Source: Halomonas sp. (GTDB taxonomy: Bacteria; Pseudomonadota; Gammaproteobacteria; Pseudomonadales; Halomonadaceae). From it: a DNA stretch of 64,000 nt. Positions 49,040 through 57,457 of this stretch are shown piece after piece. Both the position numbers and the translations under genes were made by a program. The stretch's first letter is position 1, and every line of letters begins with the position of its first letter. The notes below the pieces were generated by a model. The model saw only the letters and a program-made list of their open reading frames with translations, ran no database searches and was not told the origin of the DNA. The DNA lies in NCBI RefSeq assembly GCF_017983445.1, contig NZ_JAGOBJ010000010.1:1-64000 (forward strand), in the 5' to 3' direction.

Positions 49040-50353
49040 TTACCGCACCATACTGGGAAGCCACGTCGCCAAGCTGGGGAATACTACCAGCAAGGCCACC
49101 AGCAGCATGGAGCAGACGATATACGGAACGGCTGCCGAATAGATTTCGCGCATGGTAGTGCCGGGCGGGGCAACGCCTTTCATGACGAACAGCAAGAGCC
49201 CAAGCGGTGGTGTCGAGAAGCTGATTTCCAGCGCCAAGAGAACCACGACGCCAAACCAGACCAGATCAAATCCCAGCGCCTGCGCCAGCGGGAAGAAAAT
49301 CGGCACGGTGAGCATCATGATGGAGATCTGCTCCATAAACGTACCCAGTACCAGCAGCACCGCAAACATGGCCAGCAGCATAAGGATGGGTGACAAATCA
49401 AAACTGGTCGCCCACTGAATCAGGCCGCCTGAAGCGCCAGAGAAGCCTAGAAGCTGACTGAACGTGGCCGAACCAAACACGATCAGGTAGGCCATCAAGG
49501 TGACTTTGAGCGCGCCGATAACGGAAAGCTTGAACGCATCCCAGGTCATGCAGCGAAAGATAAACCCTAAAATGATCACACCCAGCGCCCCGAATGCAGC
49601 AGCTTCTGAGGGAGTGGCAAACCCAATGAGCATAAGCCCGACGATAATCACCATCACGCTGAGCATCGGCAGAATATCGGTCACGACAAGACGCAGCTTG
49701 GTGGCGAGCGAGACGGGTTCCAACTCGTAGTTGGGTGCTGCGTCAGGGTCCAGCTTTGTTTGGATGAAAATCGTCACGATATAAAAACCGGCAAGCGTAA
49801 GCCCGGGTAAAATACCAGCGATCAACAAAGCCCCGATATCCACCTTGGCAAGCGTGGCCAGAAGCACTGCCAGCGCCGAAGGCGGGATAATAATGGCCAG
49901 ACCGCCGGTGCCCAGAATAGGGCCAATCGCCATTTTCTTTTTATAGCCGCGCCGCTCCATTTCCGGCACCAGAAGTGACCCCATCAGGGCAGTCGATCCC
50001 ATGGAAGAGCCGCTTAATGTCGAAAATGCCGTTCCACCCACCACCGTTACGTAAGACAACCGGCCAGGTACCTTACCCATCAGTTGATCAATGGCGTTAA
50101 ACATCTTCATGCCAAGCCCAGTACGGAAAAACAGCTCCCCCATCAGCAGAAATAGCGGAATAGGCACCAGGTTAAAGCTGGAAAGCGCGCCGAACCCATT
50201 GTTGAGCATTTGAATAATGCCCGCCTGGCCACCCATGAAGTGCCAGGCCCCAATTACGTTGGCGGCTAAAAAAGCCAGGGCAATCGGGGTACCGATGGCC
50301 ATAAACAGCAGAATGAGCGAAAGTAGAAAAGCGAGTGCAAAGTACCATTCCAT
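49040..50353 (-). CDS. dctM: TRAP transporter large permease DctM
   Basis: 437 residues with about twelve hydrophobic segments, DctM superfamily. FRTGLGMKMFNAIDQLMGKVPG near 76, GTAFSTLSGSSMGSTALMGS near 107 and the GPILGTGGLAIIIPPSALAVLLA block near 145 are characteristic. Na+-driven uptake of an organic acid together with DctQ and DctP. Its start shares one base with the dctQ stop. Confidence 0.95.
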   Translation of the reverse strand: MEWYFALAFLLSLILLFMAIGTPIALAFLAANVIGAWHFMGGQAGIIQMLNNGFGALSSFNLVPIPLFLLMGELFFRTGLGMKMFNAIDQLMGKVPGRLSYVTVVGGTAFSTLSGSSMGSTALMGSLLVPEMERRGYKKKMAIGPILGTGGLAIIIPPSALAVLLATLAKVDIGALLIAGILPGLTLAGFYIVTIFIQTKLDPDAAPNYELEPVSLATKLRLVVTDILPMLSVMVIIVGLMLIGFATPSEAAAFGALGVIILGFIFRCMTWDAFKLSVIGALKVTLMAYLIVFGSATFSQLLGFSGASGGLIQWATSFDLSPILMLLAMFAVLLVLGTFMEQISIMMLTVPIFFPLAQALGFDLVWFGVVVLLALEISFSTPPLGLLLFVMKGVAPPGTTMREIYSAAVPYIVCSMLLVALLVVFPSLATWLPSMVR

Positions 50354-50859
50354 TATTCTTTAATCCCCGCTTCGCCGCTGTGAAGAATGTCGTGACCCAC
50401 TACAAAACGACCAAACTCAATGGCCATCAGAGTAAAGCTGATCGGAAACACAATGGTCAGCATCCACTTGGGCACGAAAAAGGCGCGCACATCATAGTCG
50501 TTGCGCTCTAGGTTAAGCAGGAAAAGATCCAGCCCTTTCCACGCCAAGACGCCGCATACCACCACACAGATAAGCGATACACCGCGGCTTAACACGTTAA
50601 GTATCGGCGGGGGGAGCGCGGCGGTCAGGAGCTCGATATGCACATGCCCTTTCTGACGCACCAGCCAAGGGGCGCCCAATAGCGTGAGGTAGAACATGGC
50701 GTACTCGGTCGACAAAAAATACCAGGCCGAAGGCTGAAGCCCTAAATTGCGAATCACCACTGAAAGCACCACCGCTACCATCAGCCAGACCAGCATGATG
50801 CCCGCCAGTAGCGCCATGCCGTTAAGCAACAGCAGATAACCACGTTGTACGTAGCGCAT
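50353..50859 (-). CDS. dctQ: TRAP transporter small permease DctQ
   Basis: 168 residues, four membrane helices. The DctQ block FYLTLLGAPWLVRQKGHVHIELL near 52 and SLICVVVCGVLAWKGLDL near 95 are seen. Middle gene of dctP-dctQ-dctM. Confidence 0.93.
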   Translation of the reverse strand: MRYVQRGYLLLLNGMALLAGIMLVWLMVAVVLSVVIRNLGLQPSAWYFLSTEYAMFYLTLLGAPWLVRQKGHVHIELLTAALPPPILNVLSRGVSLICVVVCGVLAWKGLDLFLLNLERNDYDVRAFFVPKWMLTIVFPISFTLMAIEFGRFVVGHDILHSGEAGIKE

Positions 50860-50939
50860 AGAAAAACCTAACTCAGTAACTGCCCGAATCAGAGGCGCCC
50901 TAAAACCGGCGCCCCATATGTTTTACAGATTCATGCGTT

Positions 50940-51941
50940 TTATAGATCGTTAAATTTTTCCAGCAGCGCGTCGTAGTGCTCAAGCCCCATGGGATGGCGT
51001 TCCATTTGACGGCGCATACGCTCCCATGTGGCATCGCGGGCGGCATCGGCATAGCGCTGACTGGCTTCGCCTTCCAGAGTGATGACCTGCATACCATCGG
51101 CTTCCAGCTGAGCCTGCTGTTCCAGGGAGCGTTCTTCAAGCTTCTCGGCACTTTCACGCTCGTGTTCGATCGCCACTTCCTGAAGAATCTGCTGAGACTC
51201 TTCGCTTAGCTGGTTCCACTTATTCAGGTTGACGATGACGCCCATGTCGGTGGAGAAGAACGCTGGATCAACGCGGTAGTTTAAAAAGCGGTCCCAGTTA
51301 AGGTCTTTAAGGCCAATCTGGGTCCAGCCCGTGGCATTCACCACGCCGCGCTCAAGGGCGGCGTAGACATCGGTCGTCGGCAGGCTAATGGGTTGAGCCC
51401 CCAGGTAGTCCTGGAAGAAGGCGTCATACACAGGGTTACTGCGCAGGCGCAGGCCAGAGATGCTTAGATTGCCCTCGGCATCCATTTTGGGTTCATCGAT
51501 GGTATACAGGTTGTAGCTCACCCCACTGTCGAACCATCCCAGGTAGTAAGTACCCATTTTTTCCTGGTGGATTTCATTTAGCAGGTCAATCCCGCCATTT
51601 TCACGGGCATAAATCGCGTTGGTATTGGAGGCGACCATGGCGTCGCGCTCAGGCACGGTACCGGCATAAAAACTCGCGGCGGTATAGGCCATATCCACCA
51701 CGCCATTGCGCACGGCATCAGGCTGCTCGGAAAGGCCAATGACTTCAGGGCCACCGCGCACGTTGATCTGCACGATGCCTTCGCCGCGCTCGTTGACCTT
51801 ATCAACGAACTCCAAAAAGCTTTGGGTATAAATCAAGGAGGGAGGAAACGCATGCACGGCGGTGATTTGATCCATCGCCATGGCATAGGTTGAAGACAAG
51901 GCGGTCAGCACGCCAAAAGTTATCACTGTTTTTTTCATCAT
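50940..51941 (-). CDS. dctP: TRAP transporter substrate-binding protein DctP
   Basis: 333 residues from the ATG at 51941 (AGGAGACAG upstream). Signal peptide of about 23 residues (KKTVITFGVLTALSSTYAMA) for export to the periplasm. The family arginine that binds the ligand carboxylate is probably in ISGLRLRSNPVYDAFF near 173; QPISLPTTDVYAALERGVV near 190 and FNLTDMG-like FFSTDMGVIVNLNKW near 232 are DctP blocks. Ligand probably an organic acid. Lies 111 bp downstream of the leuD-like gene on the same strand. Confidence 0.92.
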   Translation of the reverse strand: MMKKTVITFGVLTALSSTYAMAMDQITAVHAFPPSLIYTQSFLEFVDKVNERGEGIVQINVRGGPEVIGLSEQPDAVRNGVVDMAYTAASFYAGTVPERDAMVASNTNAIYARENGGIDLLNEIHQEKMGTYYLGWFDSGVSYNLYTIDEPKMDAEGNLSISGLRLRSNPVYDAFFQDYLGAQPISLPTTDVYAALERGVVNATGWTQIGLKDLNWDRFLNYRVDPAFFSTDMGVIVNLNKWNQLSEESQQILQEVAIEHERESAEKLEERSLEQQAQLEADGMQVITLEGEASQRYADAARDATWERMRRQMERHPMGLEHYDALLEKFNDL

Positions 51942-52052
51942 CTGTCTCCTGCACAAGGTGGTCTGTTATATCGTCGTTATTGTTGCGAATCCGTTGCGGC
52001 AAGCGTGCTTACTGTTCTTATAAATGGGTAAATCTTGAGGACAGCCTAAGCG

Positions 52053-52691
52053 CTACCCTTTACTAATAATGTTCGCTTCGGGCGGCTGGGGCGCTGCCCA
52101 TGAAAACGTTCGTGCGTAGTCCTGGGCAAAACGGGTAATCGTTTCTGCATGCTGGCGGGTCATATCAATATCATCCCAGCCGTTCAGAAGCTTGGTACGC
52201 CAAACAGGGCTAACGCTAAACTCAACATCCACTTCGGCGACGCGAATACGCTGCTCTACCAGATCCACCTGAATCTTGGCGGGTTGATCACTCAGCGCGG
52301 CAAGCAGCCGTTCGGCATCGTCTTCTTCTACCACGGCGGGCAACAAGCCGTTATTCACCGCATTGGATGCAAAAATATCGCCAAAGCTTGGAGCGATAAC
52401 ACACCGAAAGCCGTAATCGACCAATGCATATACCGCAGCCTCCCGGGAGGAACCCGCGCCAAAGTTGCGGCGACTTACCAGCACCTCAGCATCACCAGCA
52501 CCCGGACGATGCAGGATAAACTCAGGATCAGGCGTGCCCTGCTCGTCGTGACGAACGTCATAAAGCAGAAACTGACCGTAGCCGACACTGCGCGGCTCTT
52601 TCATGAAGCGGGCGGGGATCAGCTGGTCGGTATCCACATTGGCGGCCGGTAGCGCGCAGCCCAGGGCCTCTAATACGGTCAAAGGTTGCAT
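52053..52691 (-). CDS. LeuD-like dehydratase small subunit, probable catabolic paralogue
   Basis: 212 residues. Small (swivelling) domain of an aconitase-family hydro-lyase. N-terminal AANVDTDQLIPARFM is the LeuD signature. The substrate loop of true LeuD, NFGCGSSREHAPWAL, reads NFGAGSSREAAVYAL (near residue 74), which changes residues next to the substrate. leuA and leuB are absent, and the operon contains a TRAP transporter, so I doubt a role in leucine synthesis. Starts on the last base of the leuC-like stop. Confidence 0.85.
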   Translation of the reverse strand: MQPLTVLEALGCALPAANVDTDQLIPARFMKEPRSVGYGQFLLYDVRHDEQGTPDPEFILHRPGAGDAEVLVSRRNFGAGSSREAAVYALVDYGFRCVIAPSFGDIFASNAVNNGLLPAVVEEDDAERLLAALSDQPAKIQVDLVEQRIRVAEVDVEFSVSPVWRTKLLNGWDDIDMTRQHAETITRFAQDYARTFSWAAPQPPEANIISKG

Positions 52692-54118
52692 TAGTGAGCT
52701 CCTGTCGCGTTGGCTTGGGAAGACAGCGTGCGTATATCGGTGAGCCGCCCCCGTATGGCGGCGGCAGCCACCATGGCAGGCGACATCAAGTGGGTACGTG
52801 CGCCAGGCCCCTGGCGGCCTTTAAAGTTACGGTTGGTAGTTGATGCACAGCGCTCGCCGCTGGCAACCAGGTCACCGTTCATGCCTACGCACATGGAGCA
52901 CCCTGAATGGCGCCACTCAAGACCCGCTTCGATAAAGATGCGGTCCAGCCCTTCGGCCTCCGCCTGGATCTTCACCAATGTAGAGCCCGGCGACACCATG
53001 CCAGGCACCCGGCTTTTGTGGCCTGCCAACACGCTGGCCGCCGCACGCAAATCTTCAATCCGGGCATTGGTACACGAGCCGATAAACACACGGTCGATCA
53101 CAATGTCAGTCAGTTTCTGGCCCGCCGTTAACCCCATGTACGCCAAGCTGTCGCGCGCCTGGCGCGCTTTGGCAGGATCGCTAATCTGCTCGGGTTCAGG
53201 TACCGCCTGATCGATGGGTAACGCCTCTTCAGGAGACACGCCCCAGGTGACGGTTGGGGCGATTTCATCGGCGTGTAGCGTGACCTCAAGATCAAATTGG
53301 GCTTCCGGGTCGCTGTGCAGCGTTGACCAGTAAGCGCAGGCCTGCTCGAAAGTCTCACCTTTCGGGCTCCAGGGTCGGTCACGCAGATAGTCGAACGTGG
53401 TTTGATCCGGGGCAATCATGCCACAGCGCCCACCACCTTCAATGGAAAGGTTACACAGCGTTAGCCGGGCTTCCATGGAGAGTGAGCGGATAGCCTCGCC
53501 TGCGTACTCAATCGCGTAACCGCGGGCGCCGTCAGCACCCAGCCGGGCGATCCAGGTAAGCGCGATATCTTTCGCGGTCGTTCCTGAAGCAAGCTGACCC
53601 TCAATGGTAATGCGCATTACCTTGGGCTTGCTCTGCCAGAGGGTTTGCGTTGCCAGAACATGCGCCACTTCTGAGGCGCCTATGCCAAAGGCGATACTAC
53701 CGAATGCGCCGTGGGTGGCGGTGTGGCTGTCACCGCAGACCATTACTAACCCAGGCTGAGTGAGTCCCTGTTCAGGGCCCATCACGTGAACAATGCCCTG
53801 TCGTGGATCATCCAGGCCAAACAGGGTGACCCCGTGACGCTGGGTATTGTTCGAGAGCTGTTCGATCATGGAGCGCACTTTCGGATCCGCCACACTTTCA
53901 AGATCGCGAGACTGAGTGGGCACGTAGTGGTCTGCGATACCGAAGGTCAGGTCGGGCCGGGCAACGGGCAGCTGGCGTTCGCCTAACTTGTTGAACGCAT
54001 GAAAAGAGCCTTCGTGAACGAAGTGGCGATCAATCCATAAAAGGCTTTGCCCGCTCTCGCTGCGATGAATCTCGTGGGCACGCCAGACCTTATCAAACAG
54101 CGTTGTGGGTGTACTCAT
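52691..54118 (-). CDS. LeuC-like dehydratase large subunit, probable catabolic paralogue
   Basis: 475 residues from the ATG at 54118. Aconitase superfamily; the three [4Fe-4S] cysteines are in FIGSCTNARIEDL (near 355) and SGCSMCVGMNGDL (near 415). Highly similar to LeuC in VCGDSHTATHGAFGSIAFGIG (residues near 135) and GERCASTTNRNFKGRQG. The N-terminus differs from E. coli LeuC in its substrate region (VHEGSFHAF, ADHYVPTQS). Dimethylmaleate hydratase and citraconate/maleate hydratases use the same two-subunit form. A GntR-type palindrome lies about 160 bp upstream. Confidence 0.85.
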   Translation of the reverse strand: MSTPTTLFDKVWRAHEIHRSESGQSLLWIDRHFVHEGSFHAFNKLGERQLPVARPDLTFGIADHYVPTQSRDLESVADPKVRSMIEQLSNNTQRHGVTLFGLDDPRQGIVHVMGPEQGLTQPGLVMVCGDSHTATHGAFGSIAFGIGASEVAHVLATQTLWQSKPKVMRITIEGQLASGTTAKDIALTWIARLGADGARGYAIEYAGEAIRSLSMEARLTLCNLSIEGGGRCGMIAPDQTTFDYLRDRPWSPKGETFEQACAYWSTLHSDPEAQFDLEVTLHADEIAPTVTWGVSPEEALPIDQAVPEPEQISDPAKARQARDSLAYMGLTAGQKLTDIVIDRVFIGSCTNARIEDLRAAASVLAGHKSRVPGMVSPGSTLVKIQAEAEGLDRIFIEAGLEWRHSGCSMCVGMNGDLVASGERCASTTNRNFKGRQGPGARTHLMSPAMVAAAAIRGRLTDIRTLSSQANATGAH

Positions 54119-54280
54119 TGTATTAACTCGTTGTATCGGCACGGTCTACGTTGGAATCATTTTCAGGCAATTATTCTTAGCGTTTGATAAACCTTCATTA
54201 TCGCGCTGCCTTACCTCACCCCAATACAACTAGCGCACTATCACAACACAGGTCAAATGTATTTTTTGTATTTTTAAATC

Positions 54281-54298
54281 TGTATTAAACTTAATACA
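54281..54298. promoter_or_regulatory. GntR-type operator upstream of leuC-like gene
   Basis: TGTATTA-AACT-TAATACA, a perfect 7-bp palindrome with a 4-bp spacer, between the gntR stop and the leuC-like start. Two further TGTATT half-sites lie beside it (54258 and 54267). Identical in arms and spacing to the element at 55202. Confidence 0.7.
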
Positions 54299-54324
54299 TT
54301 AAAATCGTAAGCTCGACCTCACCA

Positions 54325-55128
54325 TTACCCTTCATTTTGGGTAGGCATTCCGCCCACTTTGGGCTCCCAGTAGCGCGAGTTGTCGTCGCCGTTTCGCTCC
54401 AGGTCAATCTGGAAACGGTAGCGGTCAGGACGATACAGCGCCTCCAGATGCTCCACTCCCCGACCCTGTTCGTCGTATACCACGCGGGTCAATGAAATCA
54501 GCGGCGAACCTACGGCCACGTCTAACGCTTCGGCAATCTCGTGATTGGCCAAGGTAGCGGAAATGGATTGGGAAGCGTGGTCGACCTTTACACCACTACG
54601 CTCCAACAGCACGAACAGAGGCGTATTCGCCAGATCCATTTCGTTATAGTGCAGTGCTACCGACTCCGGCACATGGGTCACCAGATAGGAGAATGGCTTG
54701 TCATTGACCATACGCACCCTCACCGAGCGCTGCACTTTAACGCCATGAGCCATCCCCAGAAGCTCGCGAATCATTTCCGGTGGCAACGCATAGGCAAACT
54801 CAAGCAGCCGCACCTGAGACGCCTGGCTCATCTTGACCATGTTGGGCAGCAGGTTTGACACGCTGGCAGTCATTACCGTGGCATCCAGCGGGTGTTCCAG
54901 CACTACCGTACCCACCCCCGCCTTGCGTTCAACCAGCCCTGAGGACTGCAGCGCTTCCATGGCACGCCGAACGGTAACGCGCGATACGCCATGCTGCTCG
55001 GCCAGCTTGTTTTCACCCGGCAGCTTACTGCCTGCCGGTAACCGGCCGCTGAGGATGGCGTCTTTCAACAGCAGATAAATTCGGTGGGATTTTGTACCGC
55101 CCATCGCCGCAGGCTGCGCCTCACTCAT
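54325..55128 (-). CDS. GntR family regulator, HutC/UTRA subfamily
   Basis: 267 residues. N-terminal winged helix (about 12-78) with the GntR block LPGENKLAEQHGVSRVTVRRAMEAL, then a UTRA ligand domain (about 95-245) with SVRVRMVNDKPFSYLVTHVPE and SLTRVVYDEQGRGVEHLEALYRPDRYRF. UTRA domains bind small effectors that release DNA. It sits between two arms of the catabolic locus and probably controls both and itself. Confidence 0.93.
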   Translation of the reverse strand: MSEAQPAAMGGTKSHRIYLLLKDAILSGRLPAGSKLPGENKLAEQHGVSRVTVRRAMEALQSSGLVERKAGVGTVVLEHPLDATVMTASVSNLLPNMVKMSQASQVRLLEFAYALPPEMIRELLGMAHGVKVQRSVRVRMVNDKPFSYLVTHVPESVALHYNEMDLANTPLFVLLERSGVKVDHASQSISATLANHEIAEALDVAVGSPLISLTRVVYDEQGRGVEHLEALYRPDRYRFQIDLERNGDDNSRYWEPKVGGMPTQNEG

Positions 55129-55171
55129 TCATGCCGCTCCTTTTGCTGTTGTTAAAAAAAACACGTCAGGC

Positions 55172-55199
55172 TTGACGCGGGGATAATAATAGACATAAA
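55172..55199 (+). promoter_or_regulatory. Possible promoter of the plus-strand catabolic operon
   Basis: TTGACG at 55172-55177 and CATAAA at 55194-55199, 16-bp spacer. The palindrome at 55202 would then cover the transcription start. Confidence 0.35.
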
Positions 55200-55201
55200 A
55201 A

Positions 55202-55219
55202 TGTATTACATATAATACA
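55202..55219. promoter_or_regulatory. GntR-type operator in the gntR/NTF2 intergenic gap
   Basis: TGTATTA-CATA-TAATACA; the arms extend to 8 bp (ATGTATTA / TAATACAT, 55201-55220). Same arms and spacer length as the site at 54281. Placed to control the divergent gntR and six-gene operon. Confidence 0.75.
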
Positions 55220-55342
55220 TATAGAAAGACAACTAATAACACAACTGCTGTCGTTTAACGTCATTATTGCAGAATCATCGTCCTGCCAGTAGCGCAGCTG
55301 GCGAGGCTTTAAACGAGCGGCCAACCGTATGGAAATTTTACG

Positions 55343-55738
55343 ATGACTAACGCGGCACCGGCTAACGTAACAGACAGCGATTCGCAGCGCGTGCGCGCTT
55401 TTTTAAATGCGCTGGAAATGCGCAATCTGGCAAAAGCGGAACCGTTTCTTGCGCCAGGCGCTGTCATGCAATTCCCCGATTCGCCACCCATGTACCAGCT
55501 AAGCGAGCTGGTGGAGTGGGCCAAAACCCGTTACCGCCATGTTCACAAAACTTTTCACGCCATCGACAGCGTCAGCAAGGAAAACCACACCATCGTGTTT
55601 TGCCACGGTGAACTGCACGTGGAATGGCTGGACGATACGACATCAACCGGCGTGCGCTTTATCGACCGCTTTGAATTAACCGATGGCCTGATTACCCGTC
55701 AGGACGTTTGGAACGATCTGGCGCTGATTTCACGCTAA
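55343..55738 (+). CDS. NTF2/SnoaL-like protein
   Basis: 131 residues of the SnoaL/NTF2 fold, an alpha-beta cone used by small hydratases, isomerases and cyclases. RVRAFLNALEMRNLAKAEPFLAPGAVMQFP near 17 and the repeated strand pairs IVFCHGELHVEW and GVRFIDRFELTDGLITRQDVW near 90-120 fit. Charged residues lie inside the predicted cone, so it could be an enzyme. First gene of the plus-strand catabolic operon; its stop codon is inside a short tandem repeat. Confidence 0.75.
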   Translation: MTNAAPANVTDSDSQRVRAFLNALEMRNLAKAEPFLAPGAVMQFPDSPPMYQLSELVEWAKTRYRHVHKTFHAIDSVSKENHTIVFCHGELHVEWLDDTTSTGVRFIDRFELTDGLITRQDVWNDLALISR

Positions 55739-55781
55739 CGCCCTGATTCATCACTAACGCTCCGACTCAATCGCTAACGCT
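55733..55781. repeat. 19-20 bp tandem repeat across the NTF2 gene stop codon
   Basis: Units begin CGCTAACGCCCTGATT (55733), CACTAACGCTCCGACTC (55752) and CGCTAACGCT (55772). The first contains the stop TAA of the NTF2-like gene, so two extra copies of the gene end fill most of the gap to the lyase gene. Confidence 0.6.
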
Positions 55782-55805
55782 TAACTGGAAAATAACGAGA
55801 CGTTT

Positions 55806-56699
55806 ATGACACGCCAACAAACCGCTACACATAAGCCAACGCAGCTCAAGCAACTGCTCCATGAAAAGCCCATTGTCGTAGCGCCTGGCGTGTTCGATGC
55901 CTTGGGTGCGTCACTGGCTGAGCAGGCAGGATTTGATACGGTCTACCTTTCGGGTGCGAGCCTTGCCTACACTCAGCTGGGTCGACCCGATATTGGTCTT
56001 TTAAGCATTACCGAAATCTGCACCGCCATGGCGCATATTCGCGAGCGCACCAATCTATCGGTGGTCGTGGATTGCGATACCGGTTTCGGTAACGCCATGA
56101 ACGTGATGCGCAGTGTGCATATGCTGGAGCGCTCAGGCGCCAACGCTATTCAGCTTGAAGACCAGACCTACCCCAAGCGCTGCGGCCATCTGCGCGGCAA
56201 GACACTGGTTTCCAAAAGCGAAATGGTCGGAAAATTGCATGCAGCCCTGGACGCCAGGGAAAGTGATAAGACGCTGATCATTGGCCGAACCGATGCCTTG
56301 GGTGTGGAAGGCACCGACAGCGCCATCGAGCGTGCCCAGGCTTATTTCGAAGCCGGCGTGGATATGCTGTTTATCGAAGGCATTCGTAGCGATGACGATA
56401 TCCAGAAAATCATGGCGCAGTTCAAAGGCAAGGTGCCCATCATGGCCAACATGGTAGAGGGTGGTGATACGCCGCTGCAGAATGCCCAGACGCTCGAAGC
56501 GTTGGGCTTTTCGCTGGTCATTTTCCCCGGTGCTTTGGTGCGAGCGATCACTCATATGGCCAGCCGCTTCTTTGCCACACTCAAGCAGGATGGCACCACC
56601 GACGCTTTCCGCGACCAGATGCTTGATTTCAAACAGCTCAACGACTACCTGGGCACCCAGGCGATGCTGGAGCTTGGCGAGCAGTACGATAACCGCTAA
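55806..56699 (+). CDS. Isocitrate lyase/PEP mutase superfamily lyase, dimethylmalate-lyase-like
   Basis: 297 residues. TIM-barrel enzymes that cleave C-C bonds of 2-hydroxy acids next to a carboxylate. VDCDTGFGNAMNVMRSV near 80 carries metal-binding aspartate; AIQLEDQTYPKRCGHLRGK near 115 is the gating loop with the catalytic cysteine (KRCGH), which separates lyases from PEP mutase; IIGRTDAL near 158 and GTVPIMANMVEGG-like VPIMANMVEGGDTP near 210. PrpB (2-methylisocitrate lyase) and 2,3-dimethylmalate lyase are the closest types. With the LeuCD-like pair, the latter is favoured. Confidence 0.85.
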   Translation: MTRQQTATHKPTQLKQLLHEKPIVVAPGVFDALGASLAEQAGFDTVYLSGASLAYTQLGRPDIGLLSITEICTAMAHIRERTNLSVVVDCDTGFGNAMNVMRSVHMLERSGANAIQLEDQTYPKRCGHLRGKTLVSKSEMVGKLHAALDARESDKTLIIGRTDALGVEGTDSAIERAQAYFEAGVDMLFIEGIRSDDDIQKIMAQFKGKVPIMANMVEGGDTPLQNAQTLEALGFSLVIFPGALVRAITHMASRFFATLKQDGTTDAFRDQMLDFKQLNDYLGTQAMLELGEQYDNR

Positions 56700-56763
56700 A
56701 GCCTTGATCATTGATAGGCGTGGCGAGTAATAAGTTTCAATAAATAAAATTCAGGAGACGACG

Positions 56764-57429
56764 ATGCAGACCACCGATAAAACAGCCAAAGAGATCTTTT
56801 TTGACGTCATGGCCAACCCCCAGCGGGTGCCGTTCGGCTTTGGCAAAAAGGCCGTTTTGGTCAACGTGGACCCGCAAAAGGCCTACACCCGCACCGATCT
56901 TTTCAAGACCGCGTATGAAACCGACCCAAAACAGCTGGAGTACACCAACCAGCTGGCACGCGGTTTTCGGGAGAAAGGCTGGCCGGTGGTCTGGACACAC
57001 GTCGCTTTTCTGGACTCGGCCGAGGATGCAGGCGTCTGGGGCACGCGCACCGATACGCCGGATTCCTTGCAAAACATCAAGTACGACTCGGAGCGCGCCG
57101 AGTTCGACGAGCGCTGTGAGATCGACCGCCGCCGTGACGTTATCTACACCAAGCGCATGCCCTCGGCGTTTTTTGAGACGCCGCTGCAGTCGCTGCTGGT
57201 CTGGCATCAAGTCGATACCGTGATCATTACCGGCGGCTCAACGTCGGGCTGCATTCGCGCCACTGCGGTAGAAAGTCTCTCACGCGGGTATCGCACGATT
57301 GTGCCCATGGAGTGCGTATCGGATAAACACGAAAGCTACCACTACGCCAACCTGACCGACCTGCACTTGAAGTATGCCGATGTGATGCCCGTGGCCGATG
57401 TATTGACCTGGCTTGACGGCAACGCGTAA
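56764..57429 (+). CDS. Isochorismatase-family amidohydrolase
   Basis: 221 residues. The Asp-Lys-Cys catalytic triad of the cysteine-hydrolase family is present: VNVDPQKAYTR (Asp near 36), YTKRMPSAFF (Lys near 124) and GGSTSGCIRATAVESL (Cys near 160). Closer to N-carbamoylsarcosine amidase and maleamate amidohydrolase than to isochorismatase, since no ArCP domain or enterobactin genes occur. A half-amide or carbamoyl group is the likely substrate. Followed by two polysaccharide-deacetylase-like genes. Confidence 0.85.
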   Translation: MQTTDKTAKEIFFDVMANPQRVPFGFGKKAVLVNVDPQKAYTRTDLFKTAYETDPKQLEYTNQLARGFREKGWPVVWTHVAFLDSAEDAGVWGTRTDTPDSLQNIKYDSERAEFDERCEIDRRRDVIYTKRMPSAFFETPLQSLLVWHQVDTVIITGGSTSGCIRATAVESLSRGYRTIVPMECVSDKHESYHYANLTDLHLKYADVMPVADVLTWLDGNA

Positions 57430-57457
57430 CGCATACCAAGGCAGCGAGGAGCCGGTA

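Noticed and set aside
52053-54118. Leucine biosynthesis leuCD
   Set aside because: Sequence similarity is high, but leuA/leuB are missing, the LeuD substrate loop is changed and the genes run with a TRAP transporter and a GntR regulator; I keep the symbols off for that reason.
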